From positions 248,001-312,000 of the forward strand of contig JAUIET010000004.1 of NCBI GenBank assembly GCA_030429735.1: a DNA stretch of 64,000 nucleotides. The letters run 5' to 3'. Source of the DNA: Gammaproteobacteria bacterium (lineage in GTDB: Bacteria > Pseudomonadota > Gammaproteobacteria > Pseudomonadales > JAUIET01). Shown here in pieces: positions 62,561 to 64,000 of this stretch (position 1 is the stretch's first letter; the number at the start of each line of letters is the position of its first letter). Under the pieces are notes generated by a model, which worked only from the letters and a program-made list of their open reading frames with translations, was not told the origin of the DNA and ran no database searches. The position numbers and the translations under genes were made by a program.

Positions 62561-63727
62561 CTAGTCGTAGGAATGAAAAGGCTCGCAACGCCCTGCATTT
62601 CTAAGCGCTGTTGATAAGTCCCTGGAGGCTTGAACAATTTGTTGAGCCAGGTTACTGGGGAGATTGAAACTGGCGCTATTTACTCCGCTTTGAAACAATT
62701 GAACGAGCTGCGGGTAACGGTCGCGGTCTGCCTGTGTGAAGCGGTCGGCGGAAAGCGCTACTTGATTGAGGTAGTTTAGAAGTTGACTGGCATCGTTTCT
62801 GTTGACTGGCGCCGATTGAAAGCTTGGCCGCGCATTGGTGTTGAGCAAACTGCGCGTCAAATCACTGCCTACAACTATCTGATAGGCCAACTTGCGGTAA
62901 TCAATGATGTCTTGATCGTCTTGAGCTGTGTGGTAGCACGCACCAATTCCATCTGTGAAAAACACAGAGGGCACACCAGCATTGAGGAAATTGGTGTGAT
63001 CACTTAGCCGATTACCAAACAAGGCGGTAAGCTGGCGGTATTGAATATTGGAATTGTTCAAGGCCTGCTGAAGCGCGTTTTGAAGTACGCTTCCGCCACT
63101 CTCTGCTGCGATCACGAGGCTGTTGTTTACCAAACTGGGCATGACATTCGTGCCGAGTATGTCAAAGTTTACGTAGGCGACTACCTGATTGAGTGGTACC
63201 ACCGGGTTATTTACGTAATGCTGAGAACCCAGCAAACCGAACTCTTCTTGATCCCATAACGCCAAGATCAGGGAGCGACGGCCTTGAAAATTATCATCGC
63301 TCATTTTCTTAGCTATATCGATGACAGCGGCAACACCCGTTGCATTATCGCTGGCACCGTTGCACACCACATCAGAAGACTGCGCAGTCTCACAGTTGCT
63401 GCCAAGATGATCAAAATGTGCCCCAACCATTACATATTCATTCGCTAAATCAGTGCCCGGAATGACAGCGAGAATATTTGTACCACCGTTGTACAATTGC
63501 TTGTAACTGCCAAGTCCACTGCCGCCCATCAGCCCAGTTGCATGAGGACTTAAACGTTCGATAATGAAGTTCTGAGCAGTTACTGAGCCTGGACTGCCCG
63601 GTAAACGTCCTTGCATGATGTCGGCATTCGAAAGATTTTTAACATTCTCCTCCGGGCAAGCGGCAAGAAGCGCGCTCACAAACAAGATTAATGCGCCTTT
63701 CAGGTAACGTCGATTTAGTGTGAACAT
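62561..63727 (-). CDS. M28-family zinc metallopeptidase lipoprotein
   Basis: A 388-aa lipoprotein (lipobox SALLAAC near residue 24). Co-catalytic zinc ligands are all readable: GAHFDHLG near 105, GASDNATG near 128, DQEEFGLLGS near 160 (catalytic Glu pair), NFDILG near 188 and the late histidine in CYHTAQDD near 284. M28 enzymes are aminopeptidases acting in the periplasm or outside. A helical tail with QLLNYLNQVALS follows the catalytic domain. It appears to be a single-gene transcript. Confidence 0.92.
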   Translation of the reverse strand: MFTLNRRYLKGALILFVSALLAACPEENVKNLSNADIMQGRLPGSPGSVTAQNFIIERLSPHATGLMGGSGLGSYKQLYNGGTNILAVIPGTDLANEYVMVGAHFDHLGSNCETAQSSDVVCNGASDNATGVAAVIDIAKKMSDDNFQGRRSLILALWDQEEFGLLGSQHYVNNPVVPLNQVVAYVNFDILGTNVMPSLVNNSLVIAAESGGSVLQNALQQALNNSNIQYRQLTALFGNRLSDHTNFLNAGVPSVFFTDGIGACYHTAQDDQDIIDYRKLAYQIVVGSDLTRSLLNTNARPSFQSAPVNRNDASQLLNYLNQVALSADRFTQADRDRYPQLVQLFQSGVNSASFNLPSNLAQQIVQASRDLSTALRNAGRCEPFHSYD

Positions 63728-63903
63728 CTGGATTCAGACCCTGTCATTCTAAGGCTAGTGCTGAGGAGTAGAGCACCCAGGTTCGAGATGTCGCCCTGTG
63801 CGCCGTGTTAACGTGGTTGCATCCCTGGAACCCAACCCTGAAATGGTAGCATAGCGGCTGACTTTCTCCATGCTCGAAATGCAATTTTAGATCATATATT
63901 AAT

Positions 63904-64000
63904 CTATTTGTCTGGAAATCCAGCGCGCTGGTGAAACTGCTGATTGAGTTCGGCAGCGCGGCGATTTAGGCCGAAGTAACGCTTCACTGAAACAAACTCA
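63904..64000 (-). CDS. Possible C-terminal end of an unidentified protein (partial)
   Basis: On the minus strand a frame enters from the window edge and ends in TAG at 63904-63906. The readable tail is VKRYFGLNRRAAELNQQFH followed by about eight residues to PDK. It has protein-like composition but is too short to assign. The rest lies outside the window. Confidence 0.4.
   Translation of the reverse strand, partial: EFVSVKRYFGLNRRAAELNQQFHQRAGFPDK

Noticed and set aside
62193-62564. Three short frames on both strands between the ATP-grasp and M28 genes
   Set aside because: They lack ribosome-binding sites and look unlike proteins; treated as non-coding.

Overview
The window looks like chromosomal DNA of a free-living, probably marine, gammaproteobacterium of moderate GC content. 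The signs are TonB-dependent receptors, a RegB/RegA-type redox two-component system, an HME-RND efflux operon, several formylglycine sulfatases, lipoproteins with Gram-negative lipoboxes, and many SDR, flavin and deazaflavin-like oxidoreductases. The exact taxon cannot be read from the sequence alone. I saw no rRNA, tRNA or CRISPR array.

Region 1 (1-27136) is dense in lipophilic or terpenoid/steroid-type catabolic genes. A plus-strand operon encodes a dehydrogenase tail, an aldehyde dehydrogenase, two SDRs and an uncharacterised 420-aa protein. It is followed by a deazaflavin-type nitroreductase and an LLM enzyme, another SDR with a DUF1214-type protein, a CDP-alcohol phosphatidyltransferase with a cytidylyltransferase, two tiny basic proteins, an SRPBCC protein, a tandem cupin and a second LLM enzyme. 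RegB/RegA lie divergent from a methionine-rich TonB receptor across a perfect RegA-like palindrome. Next comes a minus-strand operon (TonB receptor, P450, an epimerase that has lost its NAD-binding core, and an acetoacetate decarboxylase-like protein), then an HsaA-like flavin monooxygenase and a LysR regulator.

Region 2 (27413-38011) holds a sulfatase and a DUF3604 lipoprotein, then a plus-strand operon of acetoacetate decarboxylase-like protein, amidohydrolase, KshA-like Rieske oxygenase and SDR. A TIM-barrel protein and a fatty acid desaturase run on the minus strand, divergent from a LysR gene.

Region 3 (38012-47292) is the mobile region. One ancestral 317-codon gene has been split by two insertions: a 298-bp palindromic MITE flanked by TA, and a 7750-bp Tn3-family transposon with 39-bp imperfect terminal repeats and a perfect ATATT duplication. 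Removing both, with one copy of each duplication, restores a single open reading frame. Besides tnpA and tnpR the transposon carries a MntA/HepT nucleotidyltransferase-HEPN pair and a compact minus-strand operon around a MutL/MORC-like GHKL ATPase with several small uncharacterised proteins. That operon is the best candidate here for an undescribed, possibly defensive, system.

Region 4 (47613-64000) holds a TolC/adaptor/RND heavy-metal-type efflux operon with a DUF3240 protein, a phenol-hydroxylase-type FAD monooxygenase, a sulfatase lipoprotein, a membrane LTA-synthase-like sulfatase-fold enzyme, an SGNH esterase lipoprotein, a MacB/FtsX-type permease, a lone ATP-grasp ligase and an M28 peptidase lipoprotein.
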